Source of the DNA: an uncultured Collinsella sp.
Lineage (GTDB): Bacteria > Actinomycetota > Coriobacteriia > Coriobacteriales > Coriobacteriaceae
Assembly (NCBI GenBank): GCA_900551195.1
Contig: URVD01000035.1
Span: 1 to 11,362 of the forward strand
Reading direction: 5' to 3'
DNA length: 11,362 nucleotides
The notes beneath the pieces were generated by a model, which was given only the letters and a program-made list of their open reading frames with translations, ran no database searches and was not told where the DNA came from. A program made the translations under genes and the position numbers. Shown here one piece after another: positions 1 to 6,812 of this stretch. The stretch's first letter is position 1. The number at the start of each line of letters is the position of its first letter.

Positions 1-55
1 AACCCTGGACCTTGGGATTAAGAGTCCCCTGCTCTACCAACTGAGCTAACGACCC
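1..55 (-). tRNA. tRNA-Lys (anticodon CUU), partial
   Basis: On the minus strand the gene begins GGGTCGTTAGCTCAG at base 55, with a normal acceptor 5' strand and D-arm. The anticodon loop CTCTTAA (24 to 18) puts CTT at 22-20, so it reads AAG lysine codons. The sequence runs into the T-arm and is cut by the window edge, with about 21 bases including the acceptor 3' strand missing. It differs from the neighbouring tRNA-Lys only at a few positions in the visible part. It is the second gene of a tandem lysine tRNA pair and is probably co-transcribed with the one at 99-174. Confidence 0.93.
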
Positions 56-59
56 AAAG

Positions 60-85
60 CTAAAGTCCGTTATGGCGGACTTTAG
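60..85. other. Perfect hairpin between the tandem tRNA-Lys genes
   Basis: CTAAAGTCCG (60-69) is perfectly complementary to CGGACTTTAG (76-85) around a 6-base loop, giving a 10-bp stem. No T-run follows on either strand, so a classic intrinsic terminator is unlikely. It lies in the spacer of the presumed two-tRNA transcript, where it could guide processing or separate the precursor from neighbouring folds. That role is inference. Confidence 0.6.
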
Positions 86-98
86 AGGAGATATCGTG

Positions 99-174
99 TG
101 GTGGGCCGTCAGGGGTTCGAACCCTGGACCTTGGGATTAAAAGTCCCCTGCTCTGCCAGCTGAGCTAACGGCCC
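99..174 (-). tRNA. tRNA-Lys (anticodon UUU)
   Basis: A complete 76-base tRNA. The acceptor 5' strand GGGCCGT (174-168) pairs with ACGGCCC (109-103), followed by discriminator A and an encoded CCA (101-99). D-arm, T-arm (GGTTCGAACC) and the anticodon loop CTTTTAA (143-137) are all normal. TTT at 141-139 reads AAA/AAG lysine codons. A plausible promoter lies just upstream (184-212). Confidence 0.96.
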
Positions 175-183
175 GCGGGTGGC

Positions 184-212
184 ATTGTACCACGGTCTGG
201 GACTATTCCCAA
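184..212 (-). promoter_or_regulatory. Candidate sigma-70-type promoter for the tRNA-Lys pair
   Basis: On the minus strand a -35-like TTGGGA (212-207) and a -10-like TACAAT (189-184) are 17 bases apart. The expected start near base 177 is only a few bases ahead of the mature tRNA 5' end at 174. The -35 lies inside the last codons of the aminopeptidase gene that ends at 203. The match is by eye only. Confidence 0.5.
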
Positions 213-1483
213 CTCCATTGGCCGTTCTGGAAAATCACAACTTCACGTCCATCAGGCGTAATGCCCGTAATATCGATGTCGTCCGTGCCAATCATAAAAT
301 CGACGTGCGTGCTCGAGACGTTAACGCCATGCTCCAGGAGCTCTTCCTTGGACATGTCATACCCACCCTCGATACATTCGGGGAAACCGACACCTAGCGC
401 GAGATGGCAGCTAGCGTTCTCGTCATAGAGCGTATCGTAGAACAGTACGCCACTTTCGCGGATCGGCGTGTTCTTGGAGATAAGCGCGACCTCACCCAGA
501 TGAGCGGCACCTTCATCGGTGTCAATGATGCTCGCAAGCGTCGCCTTGCCCACGCGGGCATCGTAGTCCACTACGCGGCCGGCCTCGAACTTAATCCAAA
601 AATCGTCGACCTTGTTACCGTGGTGAATGAGCGGCATGGCCGAGTACACGATACCGTCGGCGCGCATACGATCAGGCGAGGTGAAGACTTCCTCGGTGGG
701 AATGTTGGGGAAGAAGGGGTGTCCATCGGGCGTCTTGCCCTTGCCGCCGGCCCACTCGTGACCCTTCGTCATGCCAATCGTCAGATCGGTTCCATTTGCC
801 GAGGTGTAATGCAGCCGGTCAAAACGATTGTCATTCAGGAAGCGTAAGTTCTTTTCGAACGCCGCGTCATGAAGCTCCCAGTCGCTCTCCGGGTCCTGGC
901 CATCGGCGCGAGCGGTGTGCAGAATCGCATTCCACAGCTTATAGATTGCAACCTCATCGGCGTCTCCCGGGAACACCTCGCGCGCCCAAGCCACGACCGG
1001 AGCGCCGGCGATGCACCACGGATTGATGTTGTAATCCAGTCCACGGCGGAAAACTTTGCACTGCGTATTCCTCGCCTTGGATGCCGCGGCCGGCTTGGCT
1101 GGATCGATGCCCTTGAGGGCTGCGGGATCCGCACCCTCGATAAAGATAAAGCAGGCACCGTCCTGGGCCAGGGAATCCAGCTGCAGGCGCTTCCACTCGG
1201 GCGTCTGCTCAAAATAGCTTTTATCGACATGCTCGTACGTGAGCCTCGTCACGGCATCATCGGCCCAAATGACCGTCACGTGGCCGGCGCCGGCGTCATA
1301 GGCCTCCGCGACCACCACGCGCGCAAACGGCGCGCACTCGACCGGAGACTGAACGACGACTTCCTGGCCGGGCTTGACGTTTACGCCCTTGCGGACGACC
1401 AGGCGCGCATAGTTTTTAATCTTGGGCTCCAGGGCCTTCATGCCCTCCAGAGCTTCTTCAACCGTCAGGGCAGCTCGAATCAT
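203..1483 (-). CDS. M29 family metallo-aminopeptidase (AmpS/AmpT-like)
   Basis: A cytoplasmic dimetal aminopeptidase of family M29, which removes N-terminal residues from peptides. The 426-aa product has the usual family length and is collinear with AmpS/AmpT. Metal-ligand regions known for the family are visible: NIPTEEVFT (Glu about 264/265), LGEV (Glu 331), NASCH (His 360) and THVD (His 393, Asp 395); the Glu-to-Glu and Glu-to-His spacings agree with AmpT. I chose the ATG at 1483 because GGAG (1493-1490) sits 6 bases ahead of it. An in-frame ATG at 1495 would add MEWH but has no Shine-Dalgarno sequence. The gene starts just past the terminator at 1511-1542, so it probably has its own promoter in or beside it, though I see only a weak TATAGA. 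Substrate preference cannot be told from sequence. Confidence 0.93.
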   Translation of the reverse strand: MIRAALTVEEALEGMKALEPKIKNYARLVVRKGVNVKPGQEVVVQSPVECAPFARVVVAEAYDAGAGHVTVIWADDAVTRLTYEHVDKSYFEQTPEWKRLQLDSLAQDGACFIFIEGADPAALKGIDPAKPAAASKARNTQCKVFRRGLDYNINPWCIAGAPVVAWAREVFPGDADEVAIYKLWNAILHTARADGQDPESDWELHDAAFEKNLRFLNDNRFDRLHYTSANGTDLTIGMTKGHEWAGGKGKTPDGHPFFPNIPTEEVFTSPDRMRADGIVYSAMPLIHHGNKVDDFWIKFEAGRVVDYDARVGKATLASIIDTDEGAAHLGEVALISKNTPIRESGVLFYDTLYDENASCHLALGVGFPECIEGGYDMSKEELLEHGVNVSSTHVDFMIGTDDIDITGITPDGREVVIFQNGQWSWE

Positions 1484-1489
1484 GTGCCA

Positions 1490-1493
1490 CTCC
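1490..1493 (-). promoter_or_regulatory. Ribosome binding site fixing the aminopeptidase start
   Basis: Minus-strand GGAG lies 6 bases before the ATG at 1483-1481. It includes the G of the alternative upstream ATG (1495-1493), so that upstream start would leave the gene without any visible Shine-Dalgarno sequence. Confidence 0.55.
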
Positions 1494-1510
1494 ATCTATC
1501 TATAGAACAG

Positions 1511-1542
1511 TAAAAAGGCGCGCCGCAAAAACGACGCGCCTT
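1511..1542 (-). terminator. Rho-independent terminator after the purC / membrane protein pair
   Basis: On the minus strand AAGGCGCG (1542-1535) pairs with CGCGCCTT (1522-1515) in an 8-bp GC-rich stem, followed by a T-run (TTTTTA, 1516-1511). It begins 30 bases after the stop codon at 1573 and separates this unit from the aminopeptidase gene. Confidence 0.85.
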
Positions 1543-1572
1543 ATATCTTAGCGATAAGTATGAATGCAAACG

Positions 1573-2148
1573 CTATTTCTTCTTGGAGTCCTTTTTGTCC
1601 TCCTCGGCAGCCGCGCGCTCGATAAGGGCGTTGAGCTTATTGTCGGACATGCCCTCAGCCTGCGTGCGGTACATGTTGCGCAGGGGACGAATACGAACGA
1701 AGTCGTAGATAAAGTCACCCAGAATGACGACGTAAGACAAAACGATGCCGACCATCTGGACGGGACTGGACACCATGCCAGCGGGAGCGAAGTACAGCGA
1801 GGCCCAAATGGCCACGACGAGCACCATGCCGATAGCGAGCACGGCCCACCAGATGCGGCGGCGCTTGGTGTAGTCCTCATCCTGCTTGAGAAGGATATTC
1901 GACACCGTGTAGATGCGATCCTCCTTGGCGCGCTGCTTAGCCTTGCGGGCGCGCTTCTCCTCTTTAGAGAGGCCCTCGAGGTTCTCGCCCTTCTCGAGCT
2001 CTTTGCGGCGTGCCTTAGACGAAGCCGGCACGACGCGGACAGAGCTCGCTGCCTGACGGGCAGGCTTAGCAGATGCGGCGGACTTGCGCGCAACCCCGGT
2101 AACCTCGCGGGATTGCGTGCGCTTGTTCGTGGCGCTACGGGTACTCAC
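1573..2148 (-). CDS. Small two-TM membrane protein with basic N-terminus (conserved hypothetical)
   Basis: A 191-aa protein of unknown function. Residues 1-98 are hydrophilic and rich in Lys, Arg, Ala and Ser, with a strongly charged stretch at 45-80 (KELEK, SKEEKRARKAKQRAKED) that may form a coiled coil. Two hydrophobic helices follow, about 100-121 and 130-150. The C-terminal tail is charged and ends in DKKDSKKK, so both ends probably face the cytoplasm. The layout recalls actinobacterial DUF3043-type membrane proteins, but I cannot confirm membership. The start is GTG at 2148, directly after the purC TAA (TAAGTG), with AAGGAG inside the purC 3' end 9 bases ahead. Translation is therefore probably coupled to purC. 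The transcript ends at the terminator at 1511-1542. Confidence 0.85.
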   Translation of the reverse strand: MSTRSATNKRTQSREVTGVARKSAASAKPARQAASSVRVVPASSKARRKELEKGENLEGLSKEEKRARKAKQRAKEDRIYTVSNILLKQDEDYTKRRRIWWAVLAIGMVLVVAIWASLYFAPAGMVSSPVQMVGIVLSYVVILGDFIYDFVRIRPLRNMYRTQAEGMSDNKLNALIERAAAEEDKKDSKKK

Positions 2149-3036
2149 TTATGCGTTCTCCTTCATGCTTGTGAACTGGGAGCCCGTGATGATCTGGAAG
2201 GCCTCGCGATAGCGCTCGGACGTGCCATCGATGACCTCGGCGGGCAGGTGCGGGGTCTCCCCCGTCATATCCCAGTTGGCCTTGAGCCAATTGCGGACGA
2301 ATTGTTTGTCGTAGCTGGGCTGGATCTTGCCCTCCTCGTAGCTGGCAGCAGGCCAGAAACGGCTGGAATCGGGCGTGAGGCACTCGTCGATCAGCGTGAC
2401 CTTGCCATCGATGACACCAAACTCGAACTTGGTGTCGGCAATGATGATGCCACGGGTCGCGGCGTACTCGGCAGCGGCCTTGTAGATCTTGAGGGAAAGG
2501 TCACGAATCTGCGTGGCGATATCCTCGCCCACGATCTCGCAGCAACGCTCGAACGAGATGTTCTCGTCGTGGTCACCGATCTCGGCCTTCGTGGACGGCG
2601 TGAACAGCGGCTCGGGAAGCTTGGAAGCCTCGGTCAGGCCCTCAGGCAGCTGGATGCCGCAGACGGTGCCGTTCTCGTCGTAGGTCTTCTTGCCCGAACC
2701 GGTCAGATAGCCGCGGACGATACACTCGATAGGAATCGTCTGGGCCTTCTTAACCAGCATGGCGCGGCCGGCGAGGTAGTCACGATACTCAGCAAACTCC
2801 TCGGGGAAATCCGCCGGGTCGATGGAAACGAGGTGGTTGGGAACGATGCCGGCAAACTTATCGAACCAGAATGCCGAGATGCGGTTGAGCACCTCTCCCT
2901 TAAACGGAATCTCGTCGGGAAGAATGAAGTCGAACGCAGAAATGCGGTCGGTGGCGACCATCAGCAGGTTTTCACCGGCATCGTAGATATCACGAACCTT
3001 GCCACGGGAATCCGGACGACGCTCCATCGTTGTCAC
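2149..3036 (-). CDS. purC: Phosphoribosylaminoimidazole-succinocarboxamide synthase (SAICAR synthetase)
   Basis: PurC catalyses the ATP-dependent joining of CAIR and aspartate to form SAICAR in de novo purine synthesis, in the cytosol. Family motifs are clear and in order: RGKVRDIYD near the N-terminus (nucleotide-binding loop), ATDRISAFD, ECIVRGYLTGSG (substrate binding) and DECLTPDSSRFWP toward the C-terminus. At 295 aa it matches the longer PurC type found in many actinobacteria and yeast. I chose the GTG at 3036 because AAGGAG (3050-3045) is 8 bases ahead. A GTG at 3045 is also in frame but overlaps that Shine-Dalgarno sequence. No other pur gene lies nearby; it precedes a small membrane-protein gene with no gap. 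No purine riboswitch is visible upstream, only a short 6-bp hairpin (3069-3086). Confidence 0.97.
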   Translation of the reverse strand: MTTMERRPDSRGKVRDIYDAGENLLMVATDRISAFDFILPDEIPFKGEVLNRISAFWFDKFAGIVPNHLVSIDPADFPEEFAEYRDYLAGRAMLVKKAQTIPIECIVRGYLTGSGKKTYDENGTVCGIQLPEGLTEASKLPEPLFTPSTKAEIGDHDENISFERCCEIVGEDIATQIRDLSLKIYKAAAEYAATRGIIIADTKFEFGVIDGKVTLIDECLTPDSSRFWPAASYEEGKIQPSYDKQFVRNWLKANWDMTGETPHLPAEVIDGTSERYREAFQIITGSQFTSMKENA

Positions 3037-3044
3037 GTGAGTCA

Positions 3045-3050
3045 CTCCTT
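3045..3050 (-). promoter_or_regulatory. Ribosome binding site fixing the purC start
   Basis: AAGGAG on the minus strand, 8 bases before GTG 3036-3034. The final G is shared with another in-frame GTG (3045-3043), which therefore cannot use this site. Confidence 0.65.
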
Positions 3051-3068
3051 ACCAAAATACGACAGTAA

Positions 3069-3086
3069 TGCGGGTTCTTTCCCGCA
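3069..3086. other. Short hairpin in the kinase-purC intergenic region
   Basis: TGCGGG (3069-3074) and CCCGCA (3081-3086) form a 6-bp stem with a 6-base loop. On the minus (coding) strand it lies between the kinase stop and the purC ribosome binding site and has no T-run after it. On the plus strand CGTTTTC follows, but no gene there needs a terminator. It may be a weak terminator or leader structure. Confidence 0.35.
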
Positions 3087-3145
3087 CGTTTTCGCAAACT
3101 CGGAGCGGCAGGGACGAAACCCCTCCTTCACCGAATAGCGAAAAG

Positions 3146-4711
3146 CTAGTGCTCCATTGTAGTAGATGCCGCGTCCGCCGTGTGCTCGCGAGGCAGATGA
3201 ATCGTAAAAGTCGTACCCTTTCCAAGCTCCGACTCCACGGATATGTAGCCGTGATGGCGCTCGACGATCTGTTTAGTCACGGCGAGGCCCACGCCCAGAC
3301 CGCCCGCCTCACGGGCACGGCTGGCATCGGCGCGCCAAAAACGGCCGAAGATGCGCGACAAGTCATCCTTGGCAATACCGATGCCGGTATCAGAAACGGC
3401 AATGCTGACGTGTTTGCGGTCACTGAGCACCGACACCACGACCCAACCGCCCTCGGGGGTGTAGCGCATGGCGTTGCTCATGAGATTGATGACGCATTGT
3501 GTGATCATGTCGGGATCGGCTTCGACGACATCGTCGTGACCTTGGGTCTCGTCAGCAAAGCGCAAGCGCAGATCGCGGTCGACAAACAGGCGCTCCTGGG
3601 CATTGACGATGGAACGCACGAAAGGAACCATGTCCACCGGCTCAAGGTTGAGCGGAGCCGTGCTGTTTTCCATGCGCGACAGGTCGAGCATCTGCTGCAC
3701 CAGACGAGCCAGGCGACGCGTCTCGGAAGCAACAGTCTCCAAGTGCTCATCGTCGGTAGGATATACGCCATCCTGCATGGCCTCGACCGTTGCGAGCATG
3801 GCCATAAGCGGAGTACGAAGTTCGTGAGCCACGTCCGAGGTCAAACGTTTCTCGTGTTTCATATCCTTCTCGAGCGAAGTGGCCATCTCGTCAAAGGTCT
3901 CACCCAGCTGATCGATTTCGTCATCGCCGCGCAAGCCCGTGCGAGCGGACAAATCGCCATCGCGAATTTGTTTGGCCGTGCTGGTAATACGATGAATCGG
4001 CTTGGTGAGCATACGCGACATGAACGATCCGATAACGACCGAGATACAGACTGCAACAACCGCGGCAAGGACCATGGCGTTAAAGGTCTTCTCTCTAAAC
4101 GCAGAATCTGCCTTGGTGAGCAGAGCATCGGAGCCGATGGCCCATAGCTTTACCTGTCCGACATGCTGGCCGGAAGGCGTTATGATTTCGACGTTGGCCA
4201 CGCTATCGGAGTCGGTGGGCGCCGACGAAACCGGGCTATGCGAGGCCTTTTTACCTCTCGAGCTGCGAGACGCCGATTCGCTCTCGCGCACATCGGCAGT
4301 CGCACTTGCCGAAGGCCACGAGTCGTCATAGACAACAACGCCCTTTTTATTGACGACCTGCATGCCCAAATCGTCGGACACCAAACTCGATGTCGCGACC
4401 GTGCGCAGCTCGCCCGCAGTCCAATTGCCGTTTTCCTCGTACGACGTCGCAAGCTTTTCGGCTGCGGAATTTGCGATTTCGACGATATTGGAGCGTGTGT
4501 AATCCGAAAAGACCGTGCCCCACACAACAGAGACAACGCCCACCAGCACCAATACTGTCATGAGCGATGTCAGAGCAAAAGCAAGTGCCATGCGCGAGGG
4601 ATAGCTCATCGTTGGCCGTGAATCGGAACGAGGCGTGTTCCAACTAGCCTTGGAACCCGCCTCGCTCTCCTGCTTGTGCTTTTGTCCGATTTCAAAGCGC
4701 GCAGGTGTCAT
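3146..4711 (-). CDS. Two-component sensor histidine kinase (HAMP-HisKA-HATPase)
   Basis: A 521-aa membrane sensor kinase that should phosphorylate the regulator encoded just upstream. A 40-residue hydrophilic N-terminus precedes TM1 (about 41-66). An extracytoplasmic sensor region (67-212) leads to TM2 (213-233) and HAMP (about 233-285). The H-box SDVAHELRTPL places the phosphoacceptor at His296. The HATPase domain has the N-box around Asn409/Asn413, DTGIGI (441-446), the F-box (FGRFWRAD) and the G2-box GGLGVGL (470-476). All catalytic motifs are present. Odd: residues 131-170 of the sensor are a low-complexity Ser/Ala/charged insert, and the N-terminal cytoplasmic extension is unusually long. 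The start ATG is 11 bases after the regulator stop, with AGGGA ahead of it, so the two form an operon. The signal cannot be told from sequence. Confidence 0.95.
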   Translation of the reverse strand: MTPARFEIGQKHKQESEAGSKASWNTPRSDSRPTMSYPSRMALAFALTSLMTVLVLVGVVSVVWGTVFSDYTRSNIVEIANSAAEKLATSYEENGNWTAGELRTVATSSLVSDDLGMQVVNKKGVVVYDDSWPSASATADVRESESASRSSRGKKASHSPVSSAPTDSDSVANVEIITPSGQHVGQVKLWAIGSDALLTKADSAFREKTFNAMVLAAVVAVCISVVIGSFMSRMLTKPIHRITSTAKQIRDGDLSARTGLRGDDEIDQLGETFDEMATSLEKDMKHEKRLTSDVAHELRTPLMAMLATVEAMQDGVYPTDDEHLETVASETRRLARLVQQMLDLSRMENSTAPLNLEPVDMVPFVRSIVNAQERLFVDRDLRLRFADETQGHDDVVEADPDMITQCVINLMSNAMRYTPEGGWVVVSVLSDRKHVSIAVSDTGIGIAKDDLSRIFGRFWRADASRAREAGGLGVGLAVTKQIVERHHGYISVESELGKGTTFTIHLPREHTADAASTTMEH

Positions 4712-4722
4712 ATGTGATTTCC

Positions 4723-5445
4723 CTATTTCTCGTCCGACTTATCGGTCTTGGCCGGAGCCTCGAAGCGATAGCCGACACCGTGGACGGTGTAGAGCCACTT
4801 GGGCTTCTTGGGATCATCGCCCAGCTTGGCGCGAAGATTCTTCACGTGGCTATCGATGGTGCGCTCATAGCCCTCAAAGTCATACCCGAGCACTTTCTCG
4901 ACCAGCTCCATGCGGTTATACACACGGCCGGGATGGCGGGCGAGCGTGGTGAGCAGCTTGAACTCGGAAGCCGTCAGATCGACTTCCTTGCCCTCGACCA
5001 AGATCTTGTGGCCCGAGATATCGATGACCAGATCGCCGAAGTCGAGTACCTCGACGGCGGGCTCGTCGGCCTGATGGGCACGGCGGAACAGAGCGCGAAC
5101 GCGGGCGACGAGCTCGCGCGGCGAGAACGGCTTGATCAGATAGTCGTCGGCGCCGAGCTCAAGACCGATAATACGGTCCTCGATCTCGCCCTTAGCCGTC
5201 AGCATGATGATGGGGACATCCGAGGTATCGCGAATGGTGCGGCAAACGCGCTCGCCGGGAATCTTGGGGAGCATAAGGTCGAGCACGACCAGGTCGAACT
5301 GATGCTTCTCGAACTCCTCGATCGCGGACTGGCCGTCGCCGACGCCCACAACCCAGTAGCCTTCGCGCTCGAGATAGGCAGCGACGGCGTCACGGATTGC
5401 CTTCTCATCCTCGACCAGCAGAATCTTTTTTGCATCTGAAGCCAT
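4723..5445 (-). CDS. OmpR/PhoB-family response regulator
   Basis: A 240-aa DNA-binding regulator. The receiver domain (about 6-118) has the acidic pair in VEDE (12-14), phosphoacceptor Asp56 (VVLDLMLP), switch Thr83 (MLTAKG) and conserved Lys105 (KPFSPREL). A winged-helix effector domain (about 130-230) follows, with DLTASEFKLL, the recognition-helix region TIDSHVKNLRAKLGDD and the terminal wing VHGVGYRFE. It is the first gene of an operon with the histidine kinase 11 bases downstream, its probable partner. The Shine-Dalgarno sequence is an unusual run of eight G residues. A weak -10-like TAAAAT lies at 5492-5487 without a convincing -35. The regulon cannot be told from sequence. Confidence 0.95.
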   Translation of the reverse strand: MASDAKKILLVEDEKAIRDAVAAYLEREGYWVVGVGDGQSAIEEFEKHQFDLVVLDLMLPKIPGERVCRTIRDTSDVPIIMLTAKGEIEDRIIGLELGADDYLIKPFSPRELVARVRALFRRAHQADEPAVEVLDFGDLVIDISGHKILVEGKEVDLTASEFKLLTTLARHPGRVYNRMELVEKVLGYDFEGYERTIDSHVKNLRAKLGDDPKKPKWLYTVHGVGYRFEAPAKTDKSDEK

Positions 5446-5452
5446 AACACGG

Positions 5453-5460
5453 CCCCCCCC
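5453..5460 (-). promoter_or_regulatory. Homopolymeric G8 ribosome binding site of the response regulator
   Basis: Eight consecutive G residues on the minus strand end 7 bases before the ATG (5445). They occupy the Shine-Dalgarno position, and no AGGAG-type alternative is visible. The tract could change in length by slippage. Confidence 0.5.
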
Positions 5461-5503
5461 TGTCTCAATTAGCTAAGAACAAGCCCATTTTAACGCACCT
5501 GAA

Positions 5504-5540
5504 CCCGCCGGATGCCGCTATGACGCGGCAGCTCGGCGGG
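5504..5540. other. GC-rich two-tier hairpin between lipoprotein and regulator genes
   Basis: The outer stem is CCCGCCG (5504-5510) with CGGCGGG (5534-5540). The inner stem is TGCCGC (5513-5518) with GCGGCA (5525-5530). A 2/3-base internal loop separates them and the apical loop has 6 bases, giving 13 base pairs almost all GC. It lies about 60 bases after the lipoprotein stop and 59 bases before the regulator start. No T-run follows directly on the minus strand, so it is either an atypical terminator or a leader structure. Confidence 0.6.
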
Positions 5541-5600
5541 CGGTACTCACAATTACAACGCGTTTATTCCCCTGTTGGCGCCTTTTTAACCCCTCTAAGC

Positions 5601-6812
5601 TTAAAGAGAGAACAGGCGTGCAGTGACCGTCTCTGGTATACCCTGGCTGTTGCGCACCGTGGCGTACGTAAGGAATGAGTCCGATTTTCCCGCCGTAGCT
5701 GGATAATCGCCATACTCCAAAGCGCGGTCGGGCGACAGCAGCGAGCCATAGGTCTTGGCAGAGGTGTCGATCAGGAAATGCGACGCCTGTACCTTAACAA
5801 GGTATTTATTCTTCTTGCCAGCCGCACATGCGAGCGGCTCGCGTGACAGGAAGAGGTACGGCCCTCCCTCATTACCGATATACGTGCCCATATTGCCCAT
5901 GCTGCCCACGCCACTATAGGCCGCCTCGATAGAAAACACGAAGGTATCGCCCATATACACGGCCTCGAAAGGCGAGACTGACGAGGGAAGGACTAGCTGG
6001 GCACGCTTGGTGTTGTTGCCGTCGGTCAGATCGATTGCCGTTATGCCGTAGTAGACGCCCTCGTCGTTGCGGACACGCGGCGAGATGGTCAAAATGCCGT
6101 CGCTCGCGCGCGGGGCCGATGCAAAGCGGCCCGTCGATTTCCAAATTGTCTCGGCCTTGGATTCATCAAGCGAGCGACGATAGCAAAACGAATCACTACT
6201 CGTTTTATTGCCGCCTGCCGAAGGCATTTTATACCAGATGACTGATGACCCGAACGCCGTAAACAGGGGCGGATCATAGTCCTTGCCACCTCGATCGAGC
6301 TCAACCGCATCGCCAGAGAGCGAAGCGCCCGACAGATTTTGAGCGTAGAGCTTCCACGATGAATTGGCAAAGTTCATCTCAACCCACGCGAATACGCCGT
6401 CGCCGGCGCGGACATCGTAGAATGCATATCCCGTGCCCTCGACAGGATCCTCGATTAATGTGGTAAGCGAGCCATCGCCCAGGTTGAGCACACCGAGCGT
6501 GTTGGCGTGCAGTGCCGATGCGGGCGCCATCATCGCCGCGGCGTAATCGCCGTCGCAGTAGTACAGCAGCGTACCCAGAGGCAGCGTCCACGACGCCGCC
6601 GGCTCAAGATCGATGTCGACTGCCTCGTACTCATCCGTAATCGAGATGATTTTGGAATCGTCCTTGATAACCTGCGGCTCGCCGGCAGCATCATCGCTGG
6701 TACCCGGTTTTTTCGAGCATCCGGCAAGCACCGTGGCAGCGCCCGCGGCAGTCCCTCCGAGCACAAAGCCGCGGCGCGATATTCCGTTCTTGATGTGGTC
6801 GGCGATACCCAT
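5601..6812 (-). CDS. Tat-exported lipoprotein, unknown function
   Basis: A 403-aa secreted protein that I do not recognise as a named family. The N-terminus carries a twin-arginine motif, SRRGFV (12-17), a hydrophobic stretch, and a lipobox VLAGC with Cys32, so it should be exported folded by Tat and lipid-anchored outside the membrane. The mature part is rich in Gly, Ser, Asp and aromatics, with repeated short beta-strand-like segments (for example WKLYAQNL, TIWKSTGRFASAP, YYGITAIDLTDGN). That pattern suggests a beta-propeller-type fold, but this is inference. No catalytic motif is evident. Its ATG overlaps the stop of the upstream TSCPD gene by one base (TAATG), so translation is probably coupled. 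It is the last gene before the hairpin at 5504-5540. Confidence 0.9.
   Translation of the reverse strand: MGIADHIKNGISRRGFVLGGTAAGAATVLAGCSKKPGTSDDAAGEPQVIKDDSKIISITDEYEAVDIDLEPAASWTLPLGTLLYYCDGDYAAAMMAPASALHANTLGVLNLGDGSLTTLIEDPVEGTGYAFYDVRAGDGVFAWVEMNFANSSWKLYAQNLSGASLSGDAVELDRGGKDYDPPLFTAFGSSVIWYKMPSAGGNKTSSDSFCYRRSLDESKAETIWKSTGRFASAPRASDGILTISPRVRNDEGVYYGITAIDLTDGNNTKRAQLVLPSSVSPFEAVYMGDTFVFSIEAAYSGVGSMGNMGTYIGNEGGPYLFLSREPLACAAGKKNKYLVKVQASHFLIDTSAKTYGSLLSPDRALEYGDYPATAGKSDSFLTYATVRNSQGIPETVTARLFSL

Noticed and set aside
869..1513. Plus-strand open frames opposite the aminopeptidase gene
   Set aside because: They are shadows of the M29 coding frame, with no ribosome site and no family resemblance.
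1564..3138. A 524-codon open frame on the plus strand opposite purC and the membrane protein gene
   Set aside because: It lies antisense to two clear genes, spans their junction and the gap before the kinase, and its product is low-complexity with no recognisable domain. Long antisense frames are expected from codon bias in GC-rich DNA.
3046..3145. Purine riboswitch or attenuator upstream of purC
   Set aside because: The leader is only about 110 bases, has one 6-bp hairpin and no purine aptamer pattern or terminator tail.
5561..5600. GGCGCC followed by T-run (plus strand) as a terminator
   Set aside because: GGCGCC is only a 6-base palindrome with no loop, and no plus-strand gene ends there. 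On the minus strand there is no T-run.
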